Source: Gimesia aquarii (lineage in GTDB: Bacteria > Planctomycetota > Planctomycetia > Planctomycetales > Planctomycetaceae). From it: a stretch of 64,000 nucleotides of DNA. Shown one piece after another: positions 9,859-19,010 of this stretch. The stretch is from NCBI RefSeq assembly GCF_007748195.1, contig NZ_CP037920.1, forward strand, positions 186,001 through 250,000, written 5' to 3'. The translations under genes and the position numbers were made by a program. The notes under the pieces are model-generated. The model saw only the letters and a list, made by a program, of their open reading frames with translations. It did no database searches and was not told the DNA's origin. Position 1 is the stretch's first letter. Each line of letters opens with the position of its first letter.

Positions 9859-11568
9859 ATGGTGATGAGTTTGAATCCATCTACAATAACCTCACTAATC
9901 ACTATTGGACGAGAACAGAGATTTCGAACTCAGCAAATAATTAAGGCGGAACTGAATACGGTAATTGGACAGGCACGTCTTGGAAACATTCGCCCATTTA
10001 TCAAACTTCAGTGGCCGACAGTTCATTTAGATGATTGGCAGTGGGATATTCTTGAGTCGTTATTTGATCCAACGATTCGCCGGGTATTTGTAAAAGGAAA
10101 CACCGGTTGTGGAAAAGGAGCTGCCGCCGGGATTGCCTGTTGCATTTATTACCATATTTGGAAGGATGCCAAAATAATCATTACCCGCGATTCCATGAAA
10201 ATGGCACAGAAGATTGCCTTCGGAGAAGTTGATAAATGGTGGCGTCAAATGTCTATTAAGCCTCCAGGAAATCTTCTAGTTTCTGGAGTATATGAAAACA
10301 AGCAGCACTCTATTTCTCTCGCAAATCCAAAGCATATAGAAGGATTTCGTGGGTCTCATTCACCACATGTCTTTTTTTGGTTTGATGAAGCAACAGCACC
10401 GAATCTTGAAGATAAATATAAGTTAGCAAATACCCAGGCGAAAAAATTTCTTGCACTTTCAAATCCATCCACACTAGCTGGTACATTTCGGGATTCATTT
10501 CCAATCGAAGGTCCTGACAAAACGCAGACGATTGTTGATCAATACGGTAAAACACGTTGCATTACAATTAGCGGTTGGGACTGTACTAACGTTAAACAAA
10601 AGTGTCTTGAGCAACCGGTTTCACCGATAGGTGGAATCAAAATCGCGGGAACATTTTATCCGCACGGCGCTCCAATTTCGAAAGAACATTTTAAACAATG
10701 CCAGCAAATTATCCCGGGACAGACATGCTATGATGAATTTATAGCATTACTAAACGATTCTGATCCACTGATTCGGAATGTTTATGCACTTGGTAAGTTT
10801 CCTGATCAGGATCCCAATAAGCAGATTATTTTACCAGAATGGCTCGTCGCACCTACAAAATTTTGGAATCGCTGGCATCATCTATGGATACGTGCTAATC
10901 AGGATAGACACCAGTTAGCATTGAAATTATTAGAGCGTGTTTTACCAGTGGAAGGGTTTGGTCTTGATGTAGCAGCTTCTCGATATGGAGATACTTCAGT
11001 ACTGGCTGTAGGAGGGCGTAATGGAATTCGCGCAATACATGAATGTCAGTTTTCTGATACTCAGCAAACCATGTGGTGGGTTTTAGAGACTGCGCTTTCT
11101 TACGGAATCGATTTGAAGCAAGGGCATGTTCCAATTGCCATAGACTGGGGAGGCGGATATGGCAATGCTGTCGGAGATCCATTAAAGCGACTTAATGTGC
11201 ATGTGATCGAAGTTCACGGAAATACAACAAGTAATCTCAACCCGCAAAAATATGCAAATAAACGGGCAGAACTCTATGGTGAAGCTGGAAGACGTCTTGA
11301 CCCAGCGGGTGACTTTCGCATGATCCCTTTTAGCTTACCCGATAACCAAACTTTAAGAGCAGAATTAATTGCTCCGATAAAAATATATTCAGGTCATGAT
11401 GGAGAAAAGTACTACATTACTCCCAAGGATCGTCGTGGGGCTGATGAAAATTATATGGGAAAAACCTTGCGTGAGATATTAGGGAGATCACCGGATCGCG
11501 CCGATGCAGTCGTATACTGCTTATACGCTTTGAGAGATCAGCGTCGGCGTCGATTGATTGTTGCATAA
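9859..11568 (+). CDS. Phage terminase large subunit
   Basis: A 569-residue DNA-packaging motor protein. The ATPase domain has a Walker A GNTGCGKG at residues 80-87 and a Walker B VFFWFDEA at 172-179. It is followed by a motif III-like ALSNPSTLAGTF. The C-terminal RNase H-like nuclease domain starts around residue 365 (GFGLDVAASRYGDTSVLAVGG) with further acidic residues at AIDWGGGYGNAVGD (about 425) and DRADAVVYC near the end. Known role: ATP-driven packaging and headful or cos cleavage at the portal. It is the first gene of the structural module; no small subunit precedes it. The portal gene follows after 60 bases. All catalytic motifs look intact. Confidence 0.9.
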   Translation: MVMSLNPSTITSLITIGREQRFRTQQIIKAELNTVIGQARLGNIRPFIKLQWPTVHLDDWQWDILESLFDPTIRRVFVKGNTGCGKGAAAGIACCIYYHIWKDAKIIITRDSMKMAQKIAFGEVDKWWRQMSIKPPGNLLVSGVYENKQHSISLANPKHIEGFRGSHSPHVFFWFDEATAPNLEDKYKLANTQAKKFLALSNPSTLAGTFRDSFPIEGPDKTQTIVDQYGKTRCITISGWDCTNVKQKCLEQPVSPIGGIKIAGTFYPHGAPISKEHFKQCQQIIPGQTCYDEFIALLNDSDPLIRNVYALGKFPDQDPNKQIILPEWLVAPTKFWNRWHHLWIRANQDRHQLALKLLERVLPVEGFGLDVAASRYGDTSVLAVGGRNGIRAIHECQFSDTQQTMWWVLETALSYGIDLKQGHVPIAIDWGGGYGNAVGDPLKRLNVHVIEVHGNTTSNLNPQKYANKRAELYGEAGRRLDPAGDFRMIPFSLPDNQTLRAELIAPIKIYSGHDGEKYYITPKDRRGADENYMGKTLREILGRSPDRADAVVYCLYALRDQRRRRLIVA

Positions 11569-11628
11569 TAATGTTAATTGAGGCTAAAGATCAATTAAAA
11601 TATTTCGATGGAATAGGAATGACCAATA

Positions 11629-13086
11629 ATGTGGAACCCTTTTCGGCAGCTTGCCACACTTTTTAAATCCAATCGTTTTGCCGTAGCACTTCGAACGGCT
11701 CTTGGGTCAGGACAACCTGGATCATGGAGTACTGACCATCGTCAGGAATCAGAACAATTTATCGGTTGGACTTTCGTCGCAGTTAAAGCGATTTGTCTCC
11801 AGGCAATGCAAGCATCTGTCTTTGTTTATGATGATTCGTTAAACGGGTCAAAACAAAAAAGAATGAAGCAACGAGCTCAAAAGGAATTTGAATATATTCA
11901 AATAAAGAGTTTATATGCAGGAGAAAACGGAGACTCAATTCCACTACCAAACAATCATAGTTTATGTATGATCTTAAAACGACCTAACCCAACTCAATCG
12001 GGAGCATCTTTTCGTTATGAGCGTGTTTTACAGTTGCAGCTTACAGGTACAAGTATCGTATGGAATGTGCCTAATAAATTTGGTAAAACCGTCCAACGAT
12101 ATGTGATTCCCACAGCCATTGCTTCACCAGTTTCTCCAACTGAGGATTTGCCAGAAGGAGGATATAAAATACAACCTGCCTTGTTACGTTACAATCATGC
12201 AGCTCATGGTAGCAGGTTTTTAGAGTCTGGAACTTTTCATCAGATTGCTGGAAAAATTATTCCTCTCGCACAGTTACAAATTACGCGCTGGCCACATCCT
12301 GTTTACAAGGACGATGGTCAATCTCCTGTAAGTGCTGGTGCTAAATGGATTGATTCAGCAAATCAAATTGATGCAGCACGATGGTCTCAAATGAACAATG
12401 GAGCCGATCCCTCAATTGTTGTTACATGTGGGAAAGAGATGAATCCAACTCGAGAAGAGCTCGAAGCAGCTGCTGCTATGTTTGAACAAAAATATGGTGG
12501 TACTGAAAATACTGGCAAAGCGATATTTACAACAGGCGAACAGGTCGTTTCATTGACGGCGACTCCCAAAGACATGGATTACAATCAGTCGTTCCTTCAA
12601 TTTAGAGACGCAATTCTTGCTTTACATGGTGTGCCAGGAATTGCCGCTGGTATTTCAGATGGAGGAAGTTATGCCGCTTTTTATGCTAGTTTAAAGCAAT
12701 TTATTTCCCTTACGGTACAGCCAATTCTGGACCTGTTGGCGGAAGATGATACAGAACATTTAGCCCCTCAATTCGGTGAGAATTTGACGATTGAAATAGA
12801 AGCAGCTCACATAGATGATCCTGATATCCTCGAAAAACGTCTGGCAACAGATATACGAGCACAAATAATAAAAGTGGATGAATTACGCGCAATTAGAGGA
12901 TTACCTCCTCTAGGGTCGGAACGAGGAGGAGATCAATTAGTGATGCAAGAATCAAAACAACCGATTTTTTCTGAGGAGCAGGAATCAAACGGTTCCAGTC
13001 CTCCTACTTTACCAACAAGTAAAGTTTTTCAGAATCCATCGAAGCTGCAATCGCTAAATCGTTTCGTCAGGTGCTCACACAAATAA
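11629..13086 (+). CDS. Phage portal protein (HK97-like), 3' end probably damaged
   Basis: A 485-residue portal. The N-terminus contains FIGWTFVAVKAICLQAMQ, as in HK97-type portals. The core includes AKWIDSANQIDAARWSQMN and LALHGVPGIAAGISDGGSY, followed by the long C-terminal helix region with IKVDELRAIRGLPPLGSERGGD. It would form the dodecameric DNA entry ring and dock terminase. A TAGGAAT ribosome-binding site precedes the ATG. Oddity: the last 20 or so residues look unnatural, while the -1 frame from 13023 reads SESIEAAIAKSFRQVLTQI, which looks like genuine helical protein. The gene then meets the inverted symporter gene within 10 bases, suggesting frameshift decay and truncation at this junction. 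Confidence 0.88.
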   Translation: MWNPFRQLATLFKSNRFAVALRTALGSGQPGSWSTDHRQESEQFIGWTFVAVKAICLQAMQASVFVYDDSLNGSKQKRMKQRAQKEFEYIQIKSLYAGENGDSIPLPNNHSLCMILKRPNPTQSGASFRYERVLQLQLTGTSIVWNVPNKFGKTVQRYVIPTAIASPVSPTEDLPEGGYKIQPALLRYNHAAHGSRFLESGTFHQIAGKIIPLAQLQITRWPHPVYKDDGQSPVSAGAKWIDSANQIDAARWSQMNNGADPSIVVTCGKEMNPTREELEAAAAMFEQKYGGTENTGKAIFTTGEQVVSLTATPKDMDYNQSFLQFRDAILALHGVPGIAAGISDGGSYAAFYASLKQFISLTVQPILDLLAEDDTEHLAPQFGENLTIEIEAAHIDDPDILEKRLATDIRAQIIKVDELRAIRGLPPLGSERGGDQLVMQESKQPIFSEEQESNGSSPPTLPTSKVFQNPSKLQSLNRFVRCSHK

Positions 13087-13092
13087 AACTTT

Positions 13093-14718
13093 TCATGTTC
13101 GAGTTCGATTTTTTTCAGCACAGGCAATCAAATAACTTACTAGACTACCACTTGCAATGTTCACCGTGACTGCTGCAGTGGGAATCCATTGAAAACTAAT
13201 TGGGTCTAAGTCATTCGAATTAAAATTGGGAACAAAAATTGGTCCAGAAAAAGCAATCAAAACAGCGGTTGTCGTTCCAAGTATTGCACCTATCAGAACG
13301 CCCATCGGTCTGGCAAAGGGAATGAATAGAGCAAAAAAGAACAAACAGAAGATTGGGGTTGTTAACAAATTTGCTGTTTTATTTGTGACCGCAGTAATAT
13401 TTCCTGGTATTTCTCCCATTACCGAGCTTGCTAGTACAACGAACGCTCCTATACCTAATGCAAGAAATCTTGCAGTAAGAACATGCCCTTTTTCTGTTTT
13501 GGGTGTTCGGCCAAAACGGTCTAGAAAGTCTGTCATTACAACAGCGGTAATTGAGTTAACTCCAGAATCAATGCTTGACATAGCGGCCGCAAACATGGCA
13601 GACACGACACAGCCAGAAACTCCTACCGGGAGATGGTATGCAATAAAATGTGGAAAGAATTTATCGGCGTCTTTTTTAAGGTCTATGCCCGCTGGGATCT
13701 CATTAGGAAATTCTTTGAAATATCCTAATAATGCAAATCCAACTAGTGCTAATGTGATTGAAACAACTACCGACACAATTAACTGAATCGCTAATGACTT
13801 TCGAGCTGTTTTTGCATCTTTCGTAGACATAAATCGTTGTACAGAAACCTGGTCCCCGCATGAAGTGGCTATATACCAGATTAAAACAGACAAAAACGTA
13901 CCGACATAGGTGATACGGGTTGATGGATCAAAACTAATAAAAGGTTGTGTATCCCAATTCGTATCCCACTCTGTCGGAAACCAGCTAATACCACCCAAGT
14001 GGTAAGATATCGTTGCAATTACTAACCATGCACCTCCAAATAAGAGAATCGTCTGGATTACATCGGTGATTACCACGGCCCGTAACCCACCTAAAGATGT
14101 ATAAATGATGGCTACAGAACCCGTTCCTAATACGATGAACGGGATCCAATCTTCGCCCACGTTAAGCATAGTGGTAATTGCACTAGCAGTTAAATAGACT
14201 AATAGTGACATCCATACTAAGCGAAGGCAAATGAACATAATCGCTCCGAGTAGGCGAATACCCAACCCTAATTTTTCTTCCAGAAGCTCGTAGGCGCTTG
14301 TTACGCGCTGTTTCATATAAACTGGCAACATTACAAATCCTACGATGATAAAGATGAAGGGCATAGCTAAATCTTTGACTAGATACACTGGCCCTTTACC
14401 GAGGATTTCTCCAGGAGTAGAGAGATACGTTATTGTGCTGAGTAGTGTAGCGAATAAAGAGACACCGATCAAAATCGGGTTCATTTGGCCGCTTCCTATG
14501 AAATATTCCGAAGTGTCATTTTGCCTTCTACTAAAATACCATCCCAAAAAAATCGTTGAAACCGCATAAAATGCAATGATGACCCAGTCTATGTAATGCA
14601 ATCCTTTATTCAGGGTGAGAGGTTCTGGATGAAGTGAGGATTGTGATTCCGCCGCTGAGAGAGGGGTAAGTAAAAAAAGAAAGACTAACAGAGAAAAATA
14701 GAATAGTATCGATTTCAA
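13093..14718 (-). CDS. Sodium:solute symporter (SSS family)
   Basis: A 541-residue membrane protein with an N-terminal signal-like segment (residues 1-23), then about 13 transmembrane helices. Family marks include DTSEYFIGSGQMNPILIGVSLFATLLSTITYLSTPGEIL in the first helices and the SGCVVSAMFAAAMSSIDSGVNS segment, with the conserved Ser residues that contribute to the second Na+ site. It imports an unidentified solute with sodium at the inner membrane. It lies in inverted orientation between portal and prohead protease, which is not a place for such a gene in a phage. Together with the next two genes it forms a cellular cassette splitting the structural module. Confidence 0.92.
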   Translation of the reverse strand: MKSILFYFSLLVFLFLLTPLSAAESQSSLHPEPLTLNKGLHYIDWVIIAFYAVSTIFLGWYFSRRQNDTSEYFIGSGQMNPILIGVSLFATLLSTITYLSTPGEILGKGPVYLVKDLAMPFIFIIVGFVMLPVYMKQRVTSAYELLEEKLGLGIRLLGAIMFICLRLVWMSLLVYLTASAITTMLNVGEDWIPFIVLGTGSVAIIYTSLGGLRAVVITDVIQTILLFGGAWLVIATISYHLGGISWFPTEWDTNWDTQPFISFDPSTRITYVGTFLSVLIWYIATSCGDQVSVQRFMSTKDAKTARKSLAIQLIVSVVVSITLALVGFALLGYFKEFPNEIPAGIDLKKDADKFFPHFIAYHLPVGVSGCVVSAMFAAAMSSIDSGVNSITAVVMTDFLDRFGRTPKTEKGHVLTARFLALGIGAFVVLASSVMGEIPGNITAVTNKTANLLTTPIFCLFFFALFIPFARPMGVLIGAILGTTTAVLIAFSGPIFVPNFNSNDLDPISFQWIPTAAVTVNIASGSLVSYLIACAEKNRTRT

Positions 14719-15095
14719 AATACGTTTTCCTGTTTGGTTTAAATAATTAAAGCGATATGCTGGTATTTGTGACTGAAAGTTGTATTCAGTATGCTCACTT
14801 CAGATCATGATTTCAATTCTGTTGTTCCAAAGTTAGAGAAAACAAAATCATTCGTGTTCAACATAGCTATAATATGGTCAAGATTCTTGTTTGAAGTGCT
14901 TTGATTTCTAGTAAGGCAATTATCTAGGAACACGTTGTGGTCTTGAATTTTTTGAAAAAAGTAAATCGAACTCAATTTTATATAATGTGTCATTCACAAT
15001 GAATCAAAGTCTGTGATAAGTCCAAGCTCGATTATATGATTAGATGGTCAACGTTAGTGTCCGTTCCATTCGTGATTTGAAAGATTGTAAATATC
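14719..15095. other. Divergent intergenic region (symporter / aminotransferase)
   Basis: 377 bases between divergent cellular genes. It must contain the promoters of both. I see no clear -35/-10 pair, RNA gene or repeat. Confidence 0.4.
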
Positions 15096-16397
15096 ATGCC
15101 GATGAATAGTAAAATTCGCTTCAGTAAAAAAAGGGCATGGAGTCACGACTTACCGATCAGTTTTCTGATGCAACAAGGCGTAGAAAATCCAGGCGTCCTA
15201 TCCTTAGCTGCTGGACTAGTTGACCAGAACAGTCTACCGGTTGAACTGACCAAGAAATCGTTCGATCACCTTTTTTCCAATCCAAAGGCTGCTAGAGCAG
15301 CCTTGCAGTATGGCACTACTGCCGGCTCGTTATCATTAAGGTCCCTGCTACTTTCACATGTGTCTAATTTAGAGGAAAAGTCAGCCAGAGAATTAGGGAT
15401 AACGGTTGATAATATTATCGTAACGACTGGTTCTCAGCAGTATTTATCACTGCTTGGTGAAGTACTACTTGATCCAGGTGATATTTGTCTGGTTGCTGCT
15501 CCTACATATTTTGTATTTTTAGGAGTCTTACAAGGATTAGGTGCAAGAATTGTATCAATTGAAACGGATGAATTTGGAATGCGTATGGATTCTCTTGAAT
15601 CGACCCTCGGCATACTAGAGTCTCAAGGGCAATTAGAGAGAGTTAAGATGATCTATCTGGTGAGTGATTATGAAAATCCATCTGGTATTTCTCTTTCTCA
15701 AGATCGTCGTGGACAGGTTGTAGAAATCGCGCAAACATGGTCAAAGCAACAGAAAATTTTCATCTTAGAAGACTTGGCTTATCGTGAACTTTGTTATGAC
15801 GGACCTGTAGTACCCAGCATCAGAAGTTTTGATTCCACCGGTGAAACAGTGATTCTGACTCAAACATTTTCCAAAAGTTTTTCTCCAGGGTTAAGAGTTG
15901 GGTTTGGAGTTGCTCCAAAAGAAGTCTGTGCCGCAATTTGTGATAAAAAAGGTAACGATGATTTTGGTTCTACGAATATGAGTCAACAGGTTCTTGCTAC
16001 TGCCTTGCGCGAAAATTTTTACTACGAGCACGTGGAAAATTTAAGAGAAGTATACCGTGAAAAAAGGAATTGTATGTTAGAGGCCGCTGACACATATTTT
16101 TCGAACATACCGGGCGTTCGTTGGGTTCATCCAAATGGCGGACTGTATGTTTGGATGACATTACCTAACAACATAGAAACAGGCTTTGCTAGTCCCTTGT
16201 TTCAAAAAGCAATTCACGAGGATAAAGTAATGTATGTGCCGGGAGAATTATGTTACGCAACCGATCAAAAACTTGACTTTGATAAGCAGCCTCCCATTCA
16301 AAAAAATCATATGCGTCTTACATTTGGTGTACAAAACCACGAAGGAATTCAAGAAGGAATGAAGAGACTGGCAAAGGCGGTTAAATCTTTCATTTAA
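15096..16397 (+). CDS. PLP-dependent class I/II aminotransferase
   Basis: A 433-residue fold-type I aminotransferase resembling the 2-aminoadipate/LysN and MocR-C-terminal group. Visible: LSLAAGLVDQNSLPVE at the N-terminus, VTTGSQQYLSLLGEVLLDPGD for cofactor phosphate and ring contacts, VSDYENPSGISLS with the PLP-binding Asn, EDLAYRELCY with the pyridine-N Asp, and the Schiff-base Lys260 in TFSKSFSPGLRVG, which also carries the carboxylate-binding Arg downstream. No HTH domain is fused. It transaminates an amino acid with a 2-oxo acid in the cytoplasm; the substrate cannot be told. It is part of the cellular cassette within the phage-like module. Confidence 0.9.
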   Translation: MPMNSKIRFSKKRAWSHDLPISFLMQQGVENPGVLSLAAGLVDQNSLPVELTKKSFDHLFSNPKAARAALQYGTTAGSLSLRSLLLSHVSNLEEKSARELGITVDNIIVTTGSQQYLSLLGEVLLDPGDICLVAAPTYFVFLGVLQGLGARIVSIETDEFGMRMDSLESTLGILESQGQLERVKMIYLVSDYENPSGISLSQDRRGQVVEIAQTWSKQQKIFILEDLAYRELCYDGPVVPSIRSFDSTGETVILTQTFSKSFSPGLRVGFGVAPKEVCAAICDKKGNDDFGSTNMSQQVLATALRENFYYEHVENLREVYREKRNCMLEAADTYFSNIPGVRWVHPNGGLYVWMTLPNNIETGFASPLFQKAIHEDKVMYVPGELCYATDQKLDFDKQPPIQKNHMRLTFGVQNHEGIQEGMKRLAKAVKSFI

Positions 16398-16608
16398 TAA
16401 AGGTTAGATCGACATGTGTCAGAACCAAAATATAGAATGCTTCGTATTTGAAGAATCGATTAAAGAGAGTTTGGCGATTGTGACGATAGGGCAGATAGGG
16501 TTTGGTGGTTCGATTTTCCAATAAAGAAAGGCTGATTTCTGGTCGCCGATCTAAGTTTTAAATCGCCAAACAATAACGACTGTCTTCCCTCTCATAGTAA
16601 GAATCGTA

Positions 16609-17322
16609 ATGGGCATTTGTGATTCATGCCATTCAGGATGTTGCCGATCATTCGCAGTTCCTATTTCTGGTGCAGACATTCATCGATTTACTCATCATCA
16701 GAATAAGTCTTTCTGGGACTTTGCCTGTAGGTGGGAAGATTCAGAGGGACTTATTTCGCGAAATCTTGCGCCACATTTCTTCTTTGCAGACGATCCGACA
16801 ATTCCTTTCGTGGTCTGTTTAAAGCATGTTCCCAGTCACTCATTCCCAGGAACTACTAAGTGCCGTTTTCTGATGGAGTGCCTTCCAGATGAAGAATATC
16901 CCAAAGGGCTAGGGCGTTGTAGTATTTATGGCGATCGTCCGCATACTTGTCGCAGTTTTCCTGCAAAACTAAACGATTCGAATGAGCTGGCAATTCTTTA
17001 CGAGATTCCAAGTAATGGACGCGATGGTGAACCAGCTTACGACTTATGTCCGCGACAGTGGAGTGCTTCAGATTTAGAACCGAATGATACAATTCAGAGT
17101 TTAGTGATCGCTCAATATGAAATGACTTTCTTTAAGAAAATTGCAGCGATTTGGAATCAAGATCCGGGAGAATGGAATAATTTCCCAGAGTTCATTGATA
17201 TCATCTATTCAAATCGAATTTCTTCAGAATCAAAAAATCACTCTGAGCCGATTCCACATGAAATCGAAGAAAAAGAATCACATTCGGATCAGGACTCTGG
17301 AAAATTTCGCAAAGCGGCTTAA
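16609..17322 (+). CDS. YkgJ-family cysteine-cluster protein
   Basis: A 237-residue protein with the cysteine pattern of the YkgJ/CxxxCxxCC family (zinc/iron-chelating domain). CDSCHSGCCR lies at the N-terminus, then CRFLMEC, GRCSIYGDRPHTCRSFP and a late DLCPRQW. These cysteines probably bind an Fe-S cluster or zinc; the biochemical role of the family is poorly known. The C-terminal 40 residues are polar and probably disordered. The gene has its own upstream region (16398-16608) holding an 11-base inverted repeat. It is the last cellular gene before the capsid operon. Confidence 0.85.
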   Translation: MGICDSCHSGCCRSFAVPISGADIHRFTHHQNKSFWDFACRWEDSEGLISRNLAPHFFFADDPTIPFVVCLKHVPSHSFPGTTKCRFLMECLPDEEYPKGLGRCSIYGDRPHTCRSFPAKLNDSNELAILYEIPSNGRDGEPAYDLCPRQWSASDLEPNDTIQSLVIAQYEMTFFKKIAAIWNQDPGEWNNFPEFIDIIYSNRISSESKNHSEPIPHEIEEKESHSDQDSGKFRKAA

Positions 17323-17731
17323 TTAAGGGGCCAATAGAGAAATTCGATTCTATTGTTGTAGTTATGAATTACAGCATTGTGCTAAAAAAGCTTGATTTAG
17401 ACGTATTGTTTCTTATCGATTCCTATTGAGTTTTCTGATTCAAAGTTTGATAGGTAGGGTATGAAATTTCTATTTCAGACTTGGTGATAATCTATTGCAA
17501 AGTAAAGCACAATAGATAAATTGCCACATTCCTGATAATACTCGCTTACAAGAGTATTAAATTTCTCAATAAGTCTTACAGACTTGAAATCCCAGAAATT
17601 CATTTTCTTTCGATACGCTTTATCATACCGCTAACCCGATGGCTTTCTGAGATTCAGGCATATGAGTCTGGGATTTCTAGCAGACTCTTTAGATTGTATG
17701 ATTTAATAAATCAATTCCTGAATTGTGTGCA

Positions 17732-17759
17732 TGCTATACTTCCATTGCCACTAAGTGGC
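17732..17759 (+). promoter_or_regulatory. Candidate extended -10 promoter with operator-like palindrome
   Basis: TGCTATACT at 17732-17740 fits an extended -10 element (TGnTATACT). Seven bases on, GCCACT-A-AGTGGC at 17747-17759 is a perfect 13-base palindrome at the expected transcription start. A repressor bound there would block initiation. The -35 is poor (TTCCTG at 17715-17720, 14-base spacing). Downstream lies the protease-capsid-tail operon. Confidence 0.35.
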
Positions 17760-17869
17760 CGATGCTTGATGATGAAAAAATCTGCAGTACTTCACGTATT
17801 AAAACGTAGAAAATAATTTCCAATCAGCTTGACCTGTATGTGCCGAATCTTAAAACACTGCCCTGTCAC

Positions 17870-17884
17870 AAACATTAAATGTTT
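17870..17884 (+). promoter_or_regulatory. Small palindrome in the leader of the prohead protease
   Basis: AAACAT-TAA-ATGTTT is a perfect 6-base inverted repeat ending just before the AGGGG ribosome-binding site of the GTG-initiated protease gene. It could be a protein-binding site or a weak leader hairpin. Confidence 0.3.
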
Positions 17885-17900
17885 CCTTTAGGGGTAAAAA

Positions 17901-18899
17901 GTGAAAACAAAAACAACAGATTCGCTTCAGGACATTCTCAAAAACCGAACAAAAAAATTCGGTACTTTTTCTAGAGTTGCTGAAAAGTCATCTGATCTTT
18001 CTTTGACATGCCAGTCACAACCGATGATTGATGAACGGTTAATGTCTGCACGTGCAACCATTAATACTTCACGAGAGGATCGTGAAGGTGATATTATCGT
18101 ACCAAAGGGAGTACACCTCGAAAATTTCAGTAAAAATCCAGTTGTGCTTTGGGAGCATGGTTTGGGAGAGATAACTCGTCCCATTGCCAAATGCCAGCAT
18201 CCCGATGGAAAAATAGCTTTGTCAGTTGAAGAGGATCAAATAACAGCAACTTCCTACTTTACTGATAAAAGTTTAGAGTCTTTACAGATTTTTCATCTCA
18301 TTGCTGAAGGGCTAGTTAGGGCAACATCAGTTCGCGCTGTTCCAATCAAATCATTTACCAGAAAAACATCAAATGATGGAATAGGAATTGTTCTTGAGGA
18401 ATGGGAATTGATTGAATGGTCTTGGGGGGCGTTAGGTGTAAATCCTGATGCGATTGCACGAACTCTAAATCAAGGGATAATTGAAGGAAAAAAAATTTCG
18501 GACACACTTCTAAAATCTCTCAAAGCCGTGCTTCCTCCGACGAAATCTCTGACAATACCAGGGTGGACACAATCAGATAATAATTTACTACACGAAAATC
18601 ATGAAGTAGGGATAAAAGAAGATCAAGTTAGTCCTAACAAAAATTCCATTCTTAAGACTAAAGCCACAAACGCGGTGCCATTTGATTTAAATGATTTTAT
18701 TCGTTTAGAAAAGCTATCTCAAGCAAGTAATTTAACTCTTCCTCAGCGCCAAATTTTGACTGGCATTTTAAAGCAATTAAATCCAATTCCGTGCAGTCAA
18801 TTCTCTCACGATGAAAAAAAACTCGAACAGAATGTTGAAGAACTTACACATGCCGTAGAGGAACTTCAACAGAAGATATCTGATCTACTACCTGCTTGA
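17901..18899 (+). CDS. HK97-type prohead (capsid maturation) protease
   Basis: 332 residues, GTG start with AGGGG upstream. The protease core covers about residues 45-195: ARATINTSREDREGDIIVPKG, then His86 in VVLWEHG and Ser143 in GLVRATSVRAVP, with Glu in EEWELIEWSWGALGVNPDA. These fit the Ser-His catalytic pair of U35/HK97 prohead proteases. The C-terminal part (residues 200-332) is polar and helical, ending in a predicted coiled coil, and may act as scaffold. It cleaves the delta domain of the capsid protein inside the prohead. It is directly followed by the capsid gene with overlapping or coupled translation. Confidence 0.88.
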   Translation: MKTKTTDSLQDILKNRTKKFGTFSRVAEKSSDLSLTCQSQPMIDERLMSARATINTSREDREGDIIVPKGVHLENFSKNPVVLWEHGLGEITRPIAKCQHPDGKIALSVEEDQITATSYFTDKSLESLQIFHLIAEGLVRATSVRAVPIKSFTRKTSNDGIGIVLEEWELIEWSWGALGVNPDAIARTLNQGIIEGKKISDTLLKSLKAVLPPTKSLTIPGWTQSDNNLLHENHEVGIKEDQVSPNKNSILKTKATNAVPFDLNDFIRLEKLSQASNLTLPQRQILTGILKQLNPIPCSQFSHDEKKLEQNVEELTHAVEELQQKISDLLPA

Positions 18900-19010
18900 A
18901 TGAAATCATTACGGGTTATTCTCAGAGCTCTAACTAGAAAATTCCAAAGTCGCTGGACAAATCGTAGGTCTATCGAAATATCAAGTTCAATTTTTAGAAA
19001 GAATATTTTT

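Larger units (their letters stand above)
17323..17900. other. Intergenic region with promoter-like and palindromic sites before the capsid operon
   Basis: 578 bases without a credible gene. It contains an 11-base inverted repeat, GAAATCCCAGA at 17586-17596 and TCTGGGATTTC at 17667-17677, with a 70-base loop. It also contains an extended -10-like element, an operator-like palindrome and a small palindrome next to the protease start, listed separately. I found no convincing remnant of a portal or head gene here. Confidence 0.55.

Noticed and set aside
13021-13030. Programmed frameshift at the portal 3' end
   Set aside because: The phase gives A GTT TTT, not an X XXY YYZ heptamer, and no downstream stem was seen; decay is more likely.
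13226-13786. 186-codon plus-strand open frame
   Set aside because: It lies fully antisense to the well-supported sodium:solute symporter and has no family features.
17769-17816. 15-codon basic peptide frame before the capsid operon
   Set aside because: Too short, no ribosome-binding site, no sign of conservation.
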